Source: Loxodes magnus (taxonomy: Eukaryota; Ciliophora; Karyorelictea; Loxodida; Loxodidae). Taken from it: 64,000 nt of DNA. Position numbers and translations under genes: made by a program. The notes beneath the pieces were generated by a model, which worked only from the letters and a program-made list of their open reading frames with translations, was not told where the DNA came from and did no database searches. Below, piece after piece: positions 44,336-55,649 of the stretch (positions are counted from its first letter, which is position 1; each line of letters starts with the position of its first letter). The stretch lies in NCBI GenBank assembly GCA_946699065.1, contig CAMPDV010000282.1, positions 1 to 64,000 on the forward strand, written 5' to 3'.

Positions 44336-46246
44336 ATGGGAGCTAGTAATTACTAGGGACTTATAATTCCTTATGAAAGATTATAAAAAGTAAAAATATT
44401 AGGATAAGGAAGCTTTGGAGTGGTATATGCTGGAAAATGGAATGAAGTAAATGAAGTTGCGATAAAAGAATTTTACGAAGAGAATTTAACTTACAATACT
44501 TAGATAGAACTGAAGACTGAACTAGAAATAATGTCATAGTTGAAACATCCAAATCTGGTTAAACTATATGGATATTGTATTTCTCCTGTGAGTTTGGTAA
44601 TAGAGCTAATGTATTAATCTTTATTCAATTTATTACAAAGTAATGAAGAGATAGATTGAAATAAAAGGTATTAGATAACTTTAGATATAGTTGAAGGCTT
44701 GAAATACATTCATTTAAAAGGGATAATACATAGAGACCTGAAAAGTAATAATGTTTTATTGGATAGAAATTGAAAAGCTAAAATATGGGACTTTGGCTTG
44801 TCAAAATAAAAATTATTGTCAAGATAAAAAATATCCTAGTAGAGAAGTAGCTAAAAATAAGAAACATTATGTTGAATGGCACCTGAGTTATTAGGATTTA
44901 GGCCTAAATATAGTTTTTAATCTGATATATATGCGTTAGGAATGACTATGTGGGAGATAGCGGAGAGAAAATTACCGTATATGAATGTGATAGAAAACAT
45001 TCTTATAGAAGGAGTGAAAAAAGGAGAAAGGGAGTAAATAAGTTTAGACTGTCCTTAAGAGTTTAAAGAGTGTATATAGTAGTGCTGAAGAAGCGAAGCT
45101 TAATAGAGGATAAGTTTGGAAAATCTATAAAAAATGTTGCTAGAAGGAAAGAGAAATTTAAATAGCAAAGAACAATCAATGAAAGTATAGAATATATCTC
45201 AGATATAAATAAAGGAAGAAGATTAATCATAAAATTCGACTGCATCTATATAAAAAGCAGAAAAAGAAATGAAGTTCGAGAATGGTAATAGATATATAGG
45301 ATAAATTGTAAATGGAAAAAGATAAGACAAAGGAACTTACTATTACAAAAACGGTAATATATACGAAGGAGACTGATAAGTAGACAAAAGAGCAGGATAA
45401 GGAGTTTTAAAATATGCAAATGGAGCTAGATACGATGGATAATGACTAAAGAATAAAAAACAAGGAAAAGGAATTTAATATTACAAAAACGGTAATACAT
45501 ACGAAGGAGATTGATAAATAGACAAAAGAACAGGATAAGGAGTTTTAAAATATGCAAATGGAGCTAGATATGAAGGATATTGATTAAACGATAAGAGATA
45601 AGGTAAAGGAACTTACTATTACAAAAATGGCAATATATACGAAGGAGATTGATAAGAAGATAACAAATCAGGATAAGGAGTTTTTAAATATGCAAATGGA
45701 GATAGATACGAAGGGTAATTCTTGAATAATAAAAGATAAGGTATAGGAATTTATTTATGCAATAATGGAGATAGTTATGAAGAATAATAATGGCAAAACA
45801 AAATGAAAGGATATGGAATTCTTAAATATTCAAATGGTGATAGATATGAGGGATAATGATTAAATGGTAAAAAAGAAGGCAAAGGAGCATTATATTATAT
45901 TAATGGTGATATATTCGAAGGATATTTTTAAGAAGACAAAAGAATATGATATGGAGTTTTAAAATATGCAAATGGAGATAGATACGAAGGATAATGATTA
46001 AACAATTAAAAATCAGGCAAAGGAACTTATTATTGCAATAACGGGAATATATAAAAAGGCGATTGGTAAAGCAACAAAAAAATAGAATAAGAAGCATATA
46101 ATAATTGGAATGAAAGGAGTAAAAGTTAATAAAAAGATTGTTTTAGATCTAATAATTAAATTTTATATAGAATATTAAATAAAATAAATATTTGTTTACA
46201 ATAGCAAGAAATAAATAATTAATAATACTTTCTTTTACATTAATGA
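44336..46246 (+). CDS. Protein kinase (TKL-like) with C-terminal MORN repeats
   Basis: One uninterrupted frame of 636 residues, ATG 44336 to TGA 46244-46246. The kinase domain covers about residues 14-270: glycine loop LGQGSFGVVYAG (22-33), VAIK lysine 44, HRDLKSNN from 132, DFG from 152, and LCWMAPE with Trp 180 encoded by TGA. HRDLKSNN with WMAPE is the tyrosine-kinase-like pattern. From about 312 come twelve MORN repeats alternating two types (KNGNIYEGDWQVDKRAGQG and YANGARYDGQWLKNKKQGKG), where the conserved Trp is TGA and Gln is usually TAA. MORN repeats bind lipid or partner proteins and would place the kinase at membranes or cytoskeleton. DFG is preceded by an unusual Trp (KIWDFG). The last residues after the repeats (about 600-636) are less certain. 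Confidence 0.93.
45265..46080 (+). repeat. 138-bp dimeric tandem repeat encoding MORN motifs
   Basis: Successive MORN units of 69 nt alternate (NGNIYEGDW type and YANGxRYEGQW type), so DNA identity is highest at a 138-nt spacing, for example aaatatgcaaatggagctag and ggtaatacatacgaaggaga. This suggests growth by duplication of two-motif units. Confidence 0.8.
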
Positions 46247-46249
46247 AAT

Positions 46250-47285
46250 TAAAAATAATCTCTAAAGATATTAGCTTGGTATATATTTTAATCTATCATT
46301 AATTAAATTAATTTCCTATGGGTTTATAAAGTAAATATCTTCAAAGTAAAATAGGATAATAAGACTTAAATGGAGTACGAAGATATTAAATAAATAAAGA
46401 CTAAAATCTATATTATAAAAATTTATTTCAATGAGGGAATATTTAAATTAGGATAAGAGGAGTAGCAACACGAAATAAAAAGTGAAGTAAGATACTATAT
46501 ATATTTTTAAGTGTTTAATGTTTAAGATATAAAAACTGAAAAATGTTGAAAATTAAGTAAACTGATGAAGTGAAATATAAGAAAAGCGAATAGCGCGAAA
46601 AAAGAGAGAATTAGGAGAAGGAAGAAAAAAAGAGTACAAATAAGAAATTTTAAAATAATAGTAAAATTTTAATGAGAAATTGTAAAAATTTAGAAAAAAA
46701 TTTTTTTGTTCAGCGATTAATAAAATAGAAGAAAAAGGAGACTCTTAAAAATTTTGTAAAGCAGGAAATAAATTGAAGATAAAATAAAAGAGATAGCTTG
46801 GAAAGTTTGAAAAAGGAAAGGAAAGTAAAAAATTAAGTAAGTAATAAATTTTATTTGCAAAAGAGGTAACAATAAAAAGAAAATATATAAATAGTATATA
46901 AAAAAGAAAATATAAAATTAACAATCTAATTTAATCGAATATCATATAATAAGATAAAGAGCAATAATCTTGGAATTCTTTGCATAATCAGTTCAGTAAA
47001 GGATATCAAATATACAATATGAATAAAACAAAAAAGATTAAAGATTAAAATATTAGAATAAATACATGGAAAATAGGCTAGAGTAAAACTTTAATTCCTT
47101 TTATTGAAGATGCAATAAATAGTATATAATCGTAAATGAGATACAAATTGGATGAGATTGAGAAATAATTTAATCAAATCTTTCAAACTTATTATTTTAC
47201 TTTTCTTAATCTCTATATAAAACGAAAGAAATTAAAAGAAATTCAATAAGAAATTGTATAAAGACTTAATTAATAACAGGGAATA
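46250..47285. other. Purine-rich AT region, no gene recognised
   Basis: 46600-46900 is very A/G-rich on the plus strand. Upstream exons of the small ORF at 47291 could lie here, but nothing supports them. Confidence 0.4.
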
Positions 47286-47290
47286 TTCAT

Positions 47291-47605
47291 ATGGATATCG
47301 AAGCAATGATTAATAACTATATCTTAGAATAAAAATACGCTGCTATGTTTGATAAAAGTAGCATCGTTATAAAAGATGCTGGTGACGAAACCGAATCTAT
47401 GAAAATAATAGAAGAAAAACAAAAAATGAAAAAGAAGATTAGAAATTTATTCATTTTTATTGCTTAGGTTTTTATATTATACGAGAAAGTCCAAAAACAA
47501 TAGTTTAAGAATGTGGATTTCTATATGGAGGTAAAAATATTGCGTATGAAAATCAAATATAGAATTAACTAATTAAAAAGATTTTATGAGATTGAGCTTT
47601 TATGA
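47291..47605 (+). CDS. Small hypothetical protein, 104 residues
   Basis: ATG 47291 to TGA 47603-47605 with no internal TGA. It begins MDIEAMINNYILEQKYAAMF and contains SSIVIKDAGDETESMKIIEE, then a hydrophobic helix NLFIFIAQVFILYEK and a basic tail. Not recognised. Codon patterning is convincing, but the start could be an internal Met of a longer gene. Confidence 0.5.
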
Positions 47606-47859
47606 AATTAAGGAATTTAAAAGTAATTTTTAAGAAGAAAATTTTAAATTTTATTTTTTACTCAGCGTTTTTAAAAATTAAAACTTATAATTCTTAAAAA
47701 ATTACAGAACTAACACTTTATATTAAAGATGTCATTAAGAATTGAACAATTGACTTCTCTGTAGTAGAATTTAAATAATATTAGTAAGATTAAATGATTA
47801 TCCTTATTCTTTAAGGTTTTAATATAAGTAAAAAGTTAAATAAGAGTTTATTAAATCTA

Positions 47860-49404
47860 TCAGAAATCCACCTCTACTAACTACTAAGACTTCATATCTT
47901 TCATGCTTATTTTTACTACAAAAAACTTTCTCTCATCTTTTTGTCACATCCATGAATAGATATAATCATCTAATGTAATAGTAGCTGGTCAACTCGAACA
48001 GTTTTTTGGAAGATTTCCCTCTTCCCAAGTTAAAGTTTATCACTTGTATATTTTATTTGACTATTATCCTGTTTCATTCACAAACCCACCGAATACTATT
48101 AGAGGTTCAAGTATCACCATAGTACCAAGAAACGCTTCTGGTATTTTAAAATCTAATTCTCTTCATTAATCCTCTTTTAAGTTGTATTTTAGAATTGCAT
48201 CTAATGTTTACTATTAGGAATTAACTCCTCCAAAAGAGTAAATATTTTCTTCTTGTTCATCAGTTAAAAGTGTTTAGTAGAATATTTCATAAGGAGTATC
48301 CGTGCAAAACTACCATTCGTCACTTTTTTTTACATATCTCTCTACTGATTTTAATGAAAGAGTTTAACTTATTCTTCCTCCTGCTGAATAGATATTTCCT
48401 TTAACTGACGTAATACCAAAACCATATCTAGCTTATTTCATTCCAGCTACTTATTAGCATCTCCCTTCAAGTTCTACCTCTCACGTTGTTTTTAATGGTC
48501 TTCCATATATTTCACCTCCTACTATATATATTTTTCCATCGCATTCCACACTACTATGTCCATATGGAACTTCCTTTTCTACATTTACTAATTTATATTT
48601 CTCTGCCTCAACATTAAAGATATGAAGATTTTTAGTTCCGTTACCAAATATATGAATCATTTTTGATTTTTGTTTTTACTTTCCGTTCTTTTCTTACTAA
48701 ATCTCTTTCGGATCGTTAGTTCGCTGATATTGGTTCTTACTAATCTAAGCTTAGAGGACTTCAAAAATTTCTTCATATCTTTCAGGTAGATTCTGAGAAG
48801 CTAGTTCAAGTGTTTTTCCTATAATATATACTTATCTTTACTTTAACTAATCCATTATTTCTATTTCTTTAAGATTTCTATTTAGCTTAATATCAATAGC
48901 TTTCATATCTAGGTTCTTAAGAGAATTTCCTATGTTCATTTAAGTTAAATTTTTAATTTGTGAAAAGCTCTCCAAACTATTGATCCTATTATTAATATCT
49001 TCTAATCCTACTTTTAGTTCTTTGGATATTTACATACTCATTGGAAATATAAACTATTTCATAAGACTTCGTACTTTTTGAGTGATGTAAGCCTAGTACT
49101 GAATAACCATTTAGATAGCTTATTTAAACTCCTTCCTTTTTTCCTTAAGCCTATTTACTATATTTGTAATCTCAGATTTATTCTTAGTTCTTTATTCTAT
49201 TTCACTTGCTATCTAAGTATTAACTCTATAAGTTTGAGCATTTAAGTTCACTTTACACTCAGGACATCTAGTTTAACCTGTTCTATTTTATTCTGATTAT
49301 AGGCATAATGAGCAAATGTTATGATTACACGGAAGGAGAAATGGAATGCGAGTTTATAAGTCAAACTCTTTTGAGCATGATCTGCATTTGAGTAAGTCTT
49401 ACAT
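47860..49404 (-). CDS. RING finger-kelch repeat protein (copy 2)
   Basis: One intron-free frame of 514 residues from ATG 49404 to TGA 47860-47862. A RING lies at residues 7-50 (KCRSCSKEFD, then LPCNHNICSLC, then RCPECKVN), followed by a coiled coil to about 260 (VNRLKEKRKEFKQAIQMVIQ). Kelch repeats follow: KIYIVGGEIYGRPLKTTWEV, GNIYSAGGRISQ, NIYSFGGVNSQ and LIVFGGFVNETGQ, with Trp residues encoded by TGA in several blades. It is likely an E3 ubiquitin ligase with a kelch substrate-binding propeller (family inference). It is the paralog of the gene at 5442-6880, and the two end at equivalent positions, supporting TGA as stop. The intact frame makes it the better model of the pair. Confidence 0.9.
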
Positions 49405-49419
49405 TTAGAACTTATAATA

Positions 49420-52400
49420 ATTAATATTTGAAAATGAAATAAAAAAATGGAAATCTAAGCTTATTGTTTAATATGGATACCATTATTAAGATCCTTTCTC
49501 ACCCACATCTTAATTTAGTTATTTCATATTTCCTTTCGTCTTTTTATTCCATTCTTTCTACTTCTCATCTAATATATCCTTAAAATGATTTGTTTCTTAT
49601 AACTTAAAGTATTGCAATCTATTGTATTCTACATATGTACTTTATCGTTTTTGGTAGAAATGTCTTATATTAATTTAGATGGAATTGAAAATACTAAAAG
49701 AGTATATAAATTAGATGTTTAAAGCCTAAGCAGGGTAATTGGCTATTAGTCATAATCTTAAGTACTCTGTTATATAAATAGACAGATAAAAATGGAATTC
49801 ACAACTGAAACTTAATTAAGGAAATAATTTAGTATTTTAGTGCGATATAAAAGAGCTATTCTGGACATAGCTACTTAAATAAAAATCATATAAAAGAAAA
49901 GGAATAAATAGAGTAGAATACTTTAACTTTAAATACCAATCTATATTGAATAGGAATCTAAGAATCAACTTAGTAATTCCAAAGTTAGTTATAAACAATC
50001 TAACTTTTTCATTAACTAAGTGAAGATTGTTTATAAGTATATAGTAGCATTACAATCAAAAGCATTATAGATTTTAAACTGTATTAATATAAAAAAATAT
50101 AATATTCTTAGTTGAAGGTGAATAGAACTCTTAAAACTAACACTAGAACTTCCTTTAAAATAGTATTTTACTCTCCTTATCAATTTGAATATTTTCTTAA
50201 TCAATAAGTTTGAATATATAATAGTTAGTCATTAATTACTAGTATATCTGAATATAAGAATAGCTTTTAATAGTTATAACTACATTTAAGTATTATAGTA
50301 CAGCTAGTTAACTAAATAGGTAAACTTTATGGAATTAAAAAGAAAGAGTATGAGCTAGAAAAGTAAGCTTAATACTAGCTCTGCTTATTAAGATTAAGTA
50401 GCATTAAGAATTATATTTCAAGGGTGTAGACTAAATGATTCTAATGTTAAAGTTTAATTTAGAATAGCCAAGAATGCTATATCAGAAGAGTAATTTAGAA
50501 TAGAAAAATCTGATTAGTACTTTAGCTAAGTTGAATAGATCTTTGAAGGATTGTTATTTATCAGAAGAAGCTTATTTTTAATAGACAAGATTCTTAATTA
50601 TCTCTAATAAAATAAAAAATAAGAGCATTAAATGAAGTTTCAGAGATATGCTCCTATAACTAATACTAACAGGCTAAATAGGATATACATAATACAAGGA
50701 ATCGATAGTTTAAATGCATTTGCCAATTTAAAAGAATGCGAATTATTTAGGTTGAGTTCTTAGAAGCTTAACCGTATAAAATCTATTTGAATCCCTGTTT
50801 GATTATTTGAATATGATTAAGCATTCACAAAGGTGTAGTTGGAGATTTTAATTATGTAGGGTAGTTTTAGAATAAAATACAGGAATATGATAACTTAAAA
50901 ATAAATTAAATATATAATTCTCAAGTAAGATATGAATAGATACTACTTCAGCTATTTTCAACTATAAAATTAATTCCTCTCATATGCAAAACGGATTTTA
51001 CCAAATAGATACTCAGAATTCGATTTGAAATCAATTTGACTATCTAGTAAAAAATTTCCTTAATAAAGCTAATGCTTAACTCAACCAATCATAATCAAAA
51101 ATTATATATACTAATTCAGTTAATTTAATGAACTGTTACATTTTGACCAACTTAGTGGAACATGAAAAAAATAGAGATATATAAAAGTCAGACAGTATTA
51201 AATAGCTATATCTTACAATAATAAATGTATTAATATATGTATTTTAAAGTTTGTCTAAGGTATTATATATAAAAGTATTTTGAATTTCCTAATTTTTTTC
51301 TTCTTATAAAATAACTTAATTTAATAACCTAAGTATATAACCAACAGAACTAAAATAAGTTATACACTTCATTTAGAAAAAGTTAGGTATGCTATTTATT
51401 ATCATTATATTAATTATTTTTCTTAACTTAAACATTAGTCTATTTCAGAAGCTTATATAGTTATATACTTTAGAATGCGTAGAAATAAGAAGTTAAAAGA
51501 ACTTTAAATGTAATTTTATAGAGTTATTTTTAGTCTGTTTAGATAGATAGCAAAAAATGATTTCAGCAGAAGTTAATTAATATAGTTGACTAAATTTCTA
51601 AAAAATAGAGAAACTAAATATACTACTTTTCATACTATCGAAATATGAGCTACACATAAAAGTAAGAATATAGTCTAAAATATAGATTTAAACTTCTTCA
51701 AATTTAAGAAAAATAACGATTTTAAACTTAAAGAAACAACAAATTTCAGAAATTGAAGTATCTCTTTTAAAGAAATTAGCTATCAGTTTTTAAAGATGAC
51801 TCTATTATCTCTTCCTTATTTTCCTCTATTTTCTAATATAACTCTGTAAATCTTACTTATTAACACAAGAAGAGAAATTTACCTGAGTGAGCTTGCAGTG
51901 AGTTTTGGTAAAAAAAAGATAAAAACCGGTTTAATTTTATTTTCCCTCTGTTTAAGCATTTCTTAGTTATAGGGTAAAAAAATAGAAAAGTTAAGTTAAA
52001 TCAGTCAAAGAATAATAAAGGAAAAAATAGAAGATAAGGAAACTAAAAACAACTTTTATTAATTATTCAAATAGGAAATGTAATTATAGCCTTAACTTTA
52101 GTTATATAGGTTGCTAGTGATCTAATAGCATCAAGTTAATTACTAAAATGTAAGGAATAAATGAAAAAATACTTACATCCATCATTCTTTATACTCGTTT
52201 AAAAAAAACATATGTAATATAATATTTTATTTCAGTTCACAAAGTGTTAAGAAGAGAGAATATTGATAACTATTAAAAGATAGTTCTTAATGAAGCACAA
52301 ATTAACTATTTATCAATATTATAGATATTTTGCTTCTTTAGCCAGCAAGGGAAAGATTCTTATATAAAATTAGATGAAAACAAATACTAATATAAGTAAA

Positions 52401-53300
52401 AGATAGACAGAGTTATTTGATAGTAAAAGTGCATTTTTAAGATTATGAAAATATCATAAATCTCTTCTCCCTAAAACTAACCTTGCTTTAGAGCTAAAAT
52501 CAAAGATTTTTTTATATTTCCTCGCTAAAGCAAAATTTAATAAGTAAGCAAATATGTTTCTTCATAATTTCTTATGTCGAACCATTGAAAAAAACTGAAA
52601 AATAAATAAAAAGAAAAAATGGTTCAACTATGAATAAATAGGTCTGGGATTTAAATTTAAGCAAATGCTAAATTTTTAAATTTTAGTAAAGGGATAGTAG
52701 TAAACCTAGAAGATTGATGCCTTAATTATTTTAAAATAGTTTATTAGTACTATCATCAAATATTATAAGAAGAATCTATTATATATTGTAGTTTTCTTAT
52801 ATTAAAGAAGATTTAGTATGAGCAGTTTACAGACACTCTTTTCTAGCAGATTTAATAGCTCTTCTTAAAATATTATTTCCATTAAAGAATTAAAGTTTTA
52901 AAAATTACGAATAAAACCCTTCCAAGCATATGGAAATATTGAAATATAAACTTCTACTACTCGAAAAATTTAATTTCTGTATCTACTGCTATCTTTATAA
53001 AAAATTGCGAATACTCAAAAGAAGTTCAACTTCACCTACGTCTTTTTCAAATTTCGATCTATGCTAATACTTTCCTGAATCTTTCTCTACTACAATTTCT
53101 AAATTGTAAATAACTTAGTATAATCATAAATAATATAATTCTTTCTTAGTTTTCTTCTCACCTAACAAAGTTCTCATGACAAAAATCTGTTTGACTCTCT
53201 AATCCTAAGATATTTGATTAAATTATTTTTTTCTTCTATAAAACATAATAATATTATGATTTAGATAGATTGTATAGCAATAATCTCTTAGTAAAATCAC
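49420..53300. other. AT-rich region, no gene recognised
   Basis: About 3.9 kb without a recognisable domain. It includes the dispersed repeat at 50880-51240. Short protein-like stretches occur but none is convincing. Confidence 0.45.
50880..51240. repeat. Dispersed repeat, uninterrupted copy
   Basis: Matches 24130-24215 and 24925-25065, which are separated there by an ORF1 fragment. Shared strings include gctattttcaactataaaa and tagctatatctta. Confidence 0.6.
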
Positions 53301-53329
53301 TAGTATGCATTAAAATTTTCTGAATATCA

Positions 53330-54280
53330 TATTCTGCTGTAAATTATGACTTTGCATTAAAGCTTTAAAAAAGTTGTGAGCATATAGTGCTAGTTACTTT
53401 CATAAGTATCAATCTATAATTTTTTGGTTCTTAATAGATACTATTTTCATGCTTTTTATTCTCCATGCATTCTTATTTTAAGTACTAGATTGGAATGCTA
53501 CAAAAGAAGTGAAAGGATTACATGATTATCGTTCTAATGTTGTTTATTTTCTAGCAGTTTGATTCTAGTCTTTATAAATGGAATTTTTTGTATTCTTAAA
53601 TGAATAATTGTAAATGCTTTGAACTCTAAATCTACTAAATATTTTTAACCTATTTGATATATGAAATTTCATACAACTGCTTAATTAACTTCAAGTAAAT
53701 ACAAAAAATCTTTATTCAATTAGTTAAGAGTTCTCTTCTATTGAATACTCCAATTTTTATATATAAAACAGTAGAAAAAGTATTTATGGTACTATATTTA
53801 TTAAGTAGTACGAGCTAAGTATTTCAAATTATTTTATCTTTGCAAACAAATTCTAATTTCTAAACTAACTAAATGCTACATCTAAGCTTTACCACCAAGG
53901 CTAGAAATAGTAAATTTTCTCTCTAAATCACCAACATATAATATTATATTTTTCTGAAACTTAATAGAAAATACTACTTAACATTCTACATACACAATCT
54001 CAATTAAATTCCAGAAATACAAAGGTTATTATCAGTAACTAAAGCTATGACTATTTCCATTTGTTGATTACTCTTATTACTAACTTAGCAAAAATATTAG
54101 AGAAAATAGAATACTAGGAATATTGATGATTTTTCTGAGAAGCATTAGCTGATATACTAATTATTTAAAATTTGCTTATACCTAAAAGAACAGAATTCAC
54201 TATTACACTATAGAAAGATATTTATCTCAATGGAGATAAAAGAATAAATCTTTAAATAATCTTCTTTGTACAAAATAAGA
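53330..54280. repeat. Diverged copy of the 30.2-31.0 kb block
   Basis: Same order and orientation of short matches as 30160-31000. It lies about 1.3 kb upstream of gene C, as the other copy lies upstream of gene B. No intact frame. Confidence 0.55.
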
Positions 54281-54284
54281 AATT

Positions 54285-55640
54285 CATACCGTCTAATTAA
54301 ATATAAATTAAGTCATTTTATTAAAATGCTGCAAAGATAAATCAAAAATATAAAATGATTCTCAAGCTAAAAATGAAAGCTATGATTGAAACTAATAAGC
54401 TAAAAGTTTTACTATTACGTACTCTTTTACTCTAATTTTAAGCATAAAAGCTATTAAAAATTTAAATTAAATAATAATCTTCATATATTTATTAGAGTAT
54501 ATTTTATTAGCTAAATTAATATAGGTAGAAGAAACATAAGAATGAAGGAGATTAATTATGTTTAAGCTAAAATCTAAAAAGTAATATTTAGTATAAGATA
54601 ACTAAATTAGGTAAGGGATAAGTCAAGATATGAAACTAGTTATTATTTGCTAAATTTGCTATCATTAAAAACTAAATTACATAACATCTTTTACACTCTA
54701 GGAGAACATGAAGAGACATAAGAGGAAAATGCTATTGCTTTTCAACTTCTACCTAATTAAATTATTTTTCGAAGTTTCTTAAATAATCAAATATCTTTTC
54801 TAAGTGAAGGTACCGAACAAAATAGTCTTAACGATATTTAAACTTTTCTTATATATTCAAGTTTATAAGTATATTTTACTATAGCTTAATGACTAAATTA
54901 TTATTTTAATTTTAGAAGAGAAGCATACTAAATCTAAAAATACTAAAGCCCTAAAATGTTTATAGTTAAATCACATAGATTTTAAATCGCATGCATTGAA
55001 TCTCATCATAATCCTAAACCAACAAAGTTCCTCAATTAAATAAATTTCCTTTTCTACAAGTGTTATATATTAATCTATTCTCTCTGACTTGATACTTTAA
55101 TATGTGATTTATAAAATTGCTTTATATCTAAGTGATTGTTATAATCTTCGTTTAATATTAAAAAATATTATATTATAAATTTATTTCTTAATTGATTTCG
55201 AAAAACTCTTTTAAACTAGATATTTTATAATATATTACTCCTAACCTTTTTCTACTGGTTATGAGTATTCTATTCTTAATTTTTGATGAAAGCTTAAGTA
55301 AGTTGTAAGTTATCAATTTATTTTTTAGATATAATGCTGATATTCAGCTAATTTTTTAATTTTTATGGTAATCAACTCTAAGTTTTCCTTTTACATCTTT
55401 TAACTTTAGCATCCATATTTACCTTAAATTGACTATCACTACGAAATTTAATTTATTATTACGCAATAACTAAAAATATAACTGAAGATGTCATCTTATA
55501 ATAAAAATCTTATATAAGCCTTTTCTATTTTCCTTTCTGAAAAAAGTAAATTAAAACTTTATATTTATTGAATGGCAGCTATTAAAGAACTTAGTTAAAG
55601 TAGCCTAATCCCTAGTTTTATTTATTTTAAATTAATTATT
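54285..55640. other. AT-rich upstream region of gene C
   Basis: 54880-55600 matches 36960-37700 upstream of gene B at low identity. No gene was recognised. Confidence 0.45.
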
Positions 55641-55649
55641 ATTTAAAAA

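Noticed and set aside
44361-44552. Minus-strand open frame
   Set aside because: It is antisense to the kinase domain, which has all catalytic motifs on the plus strand.
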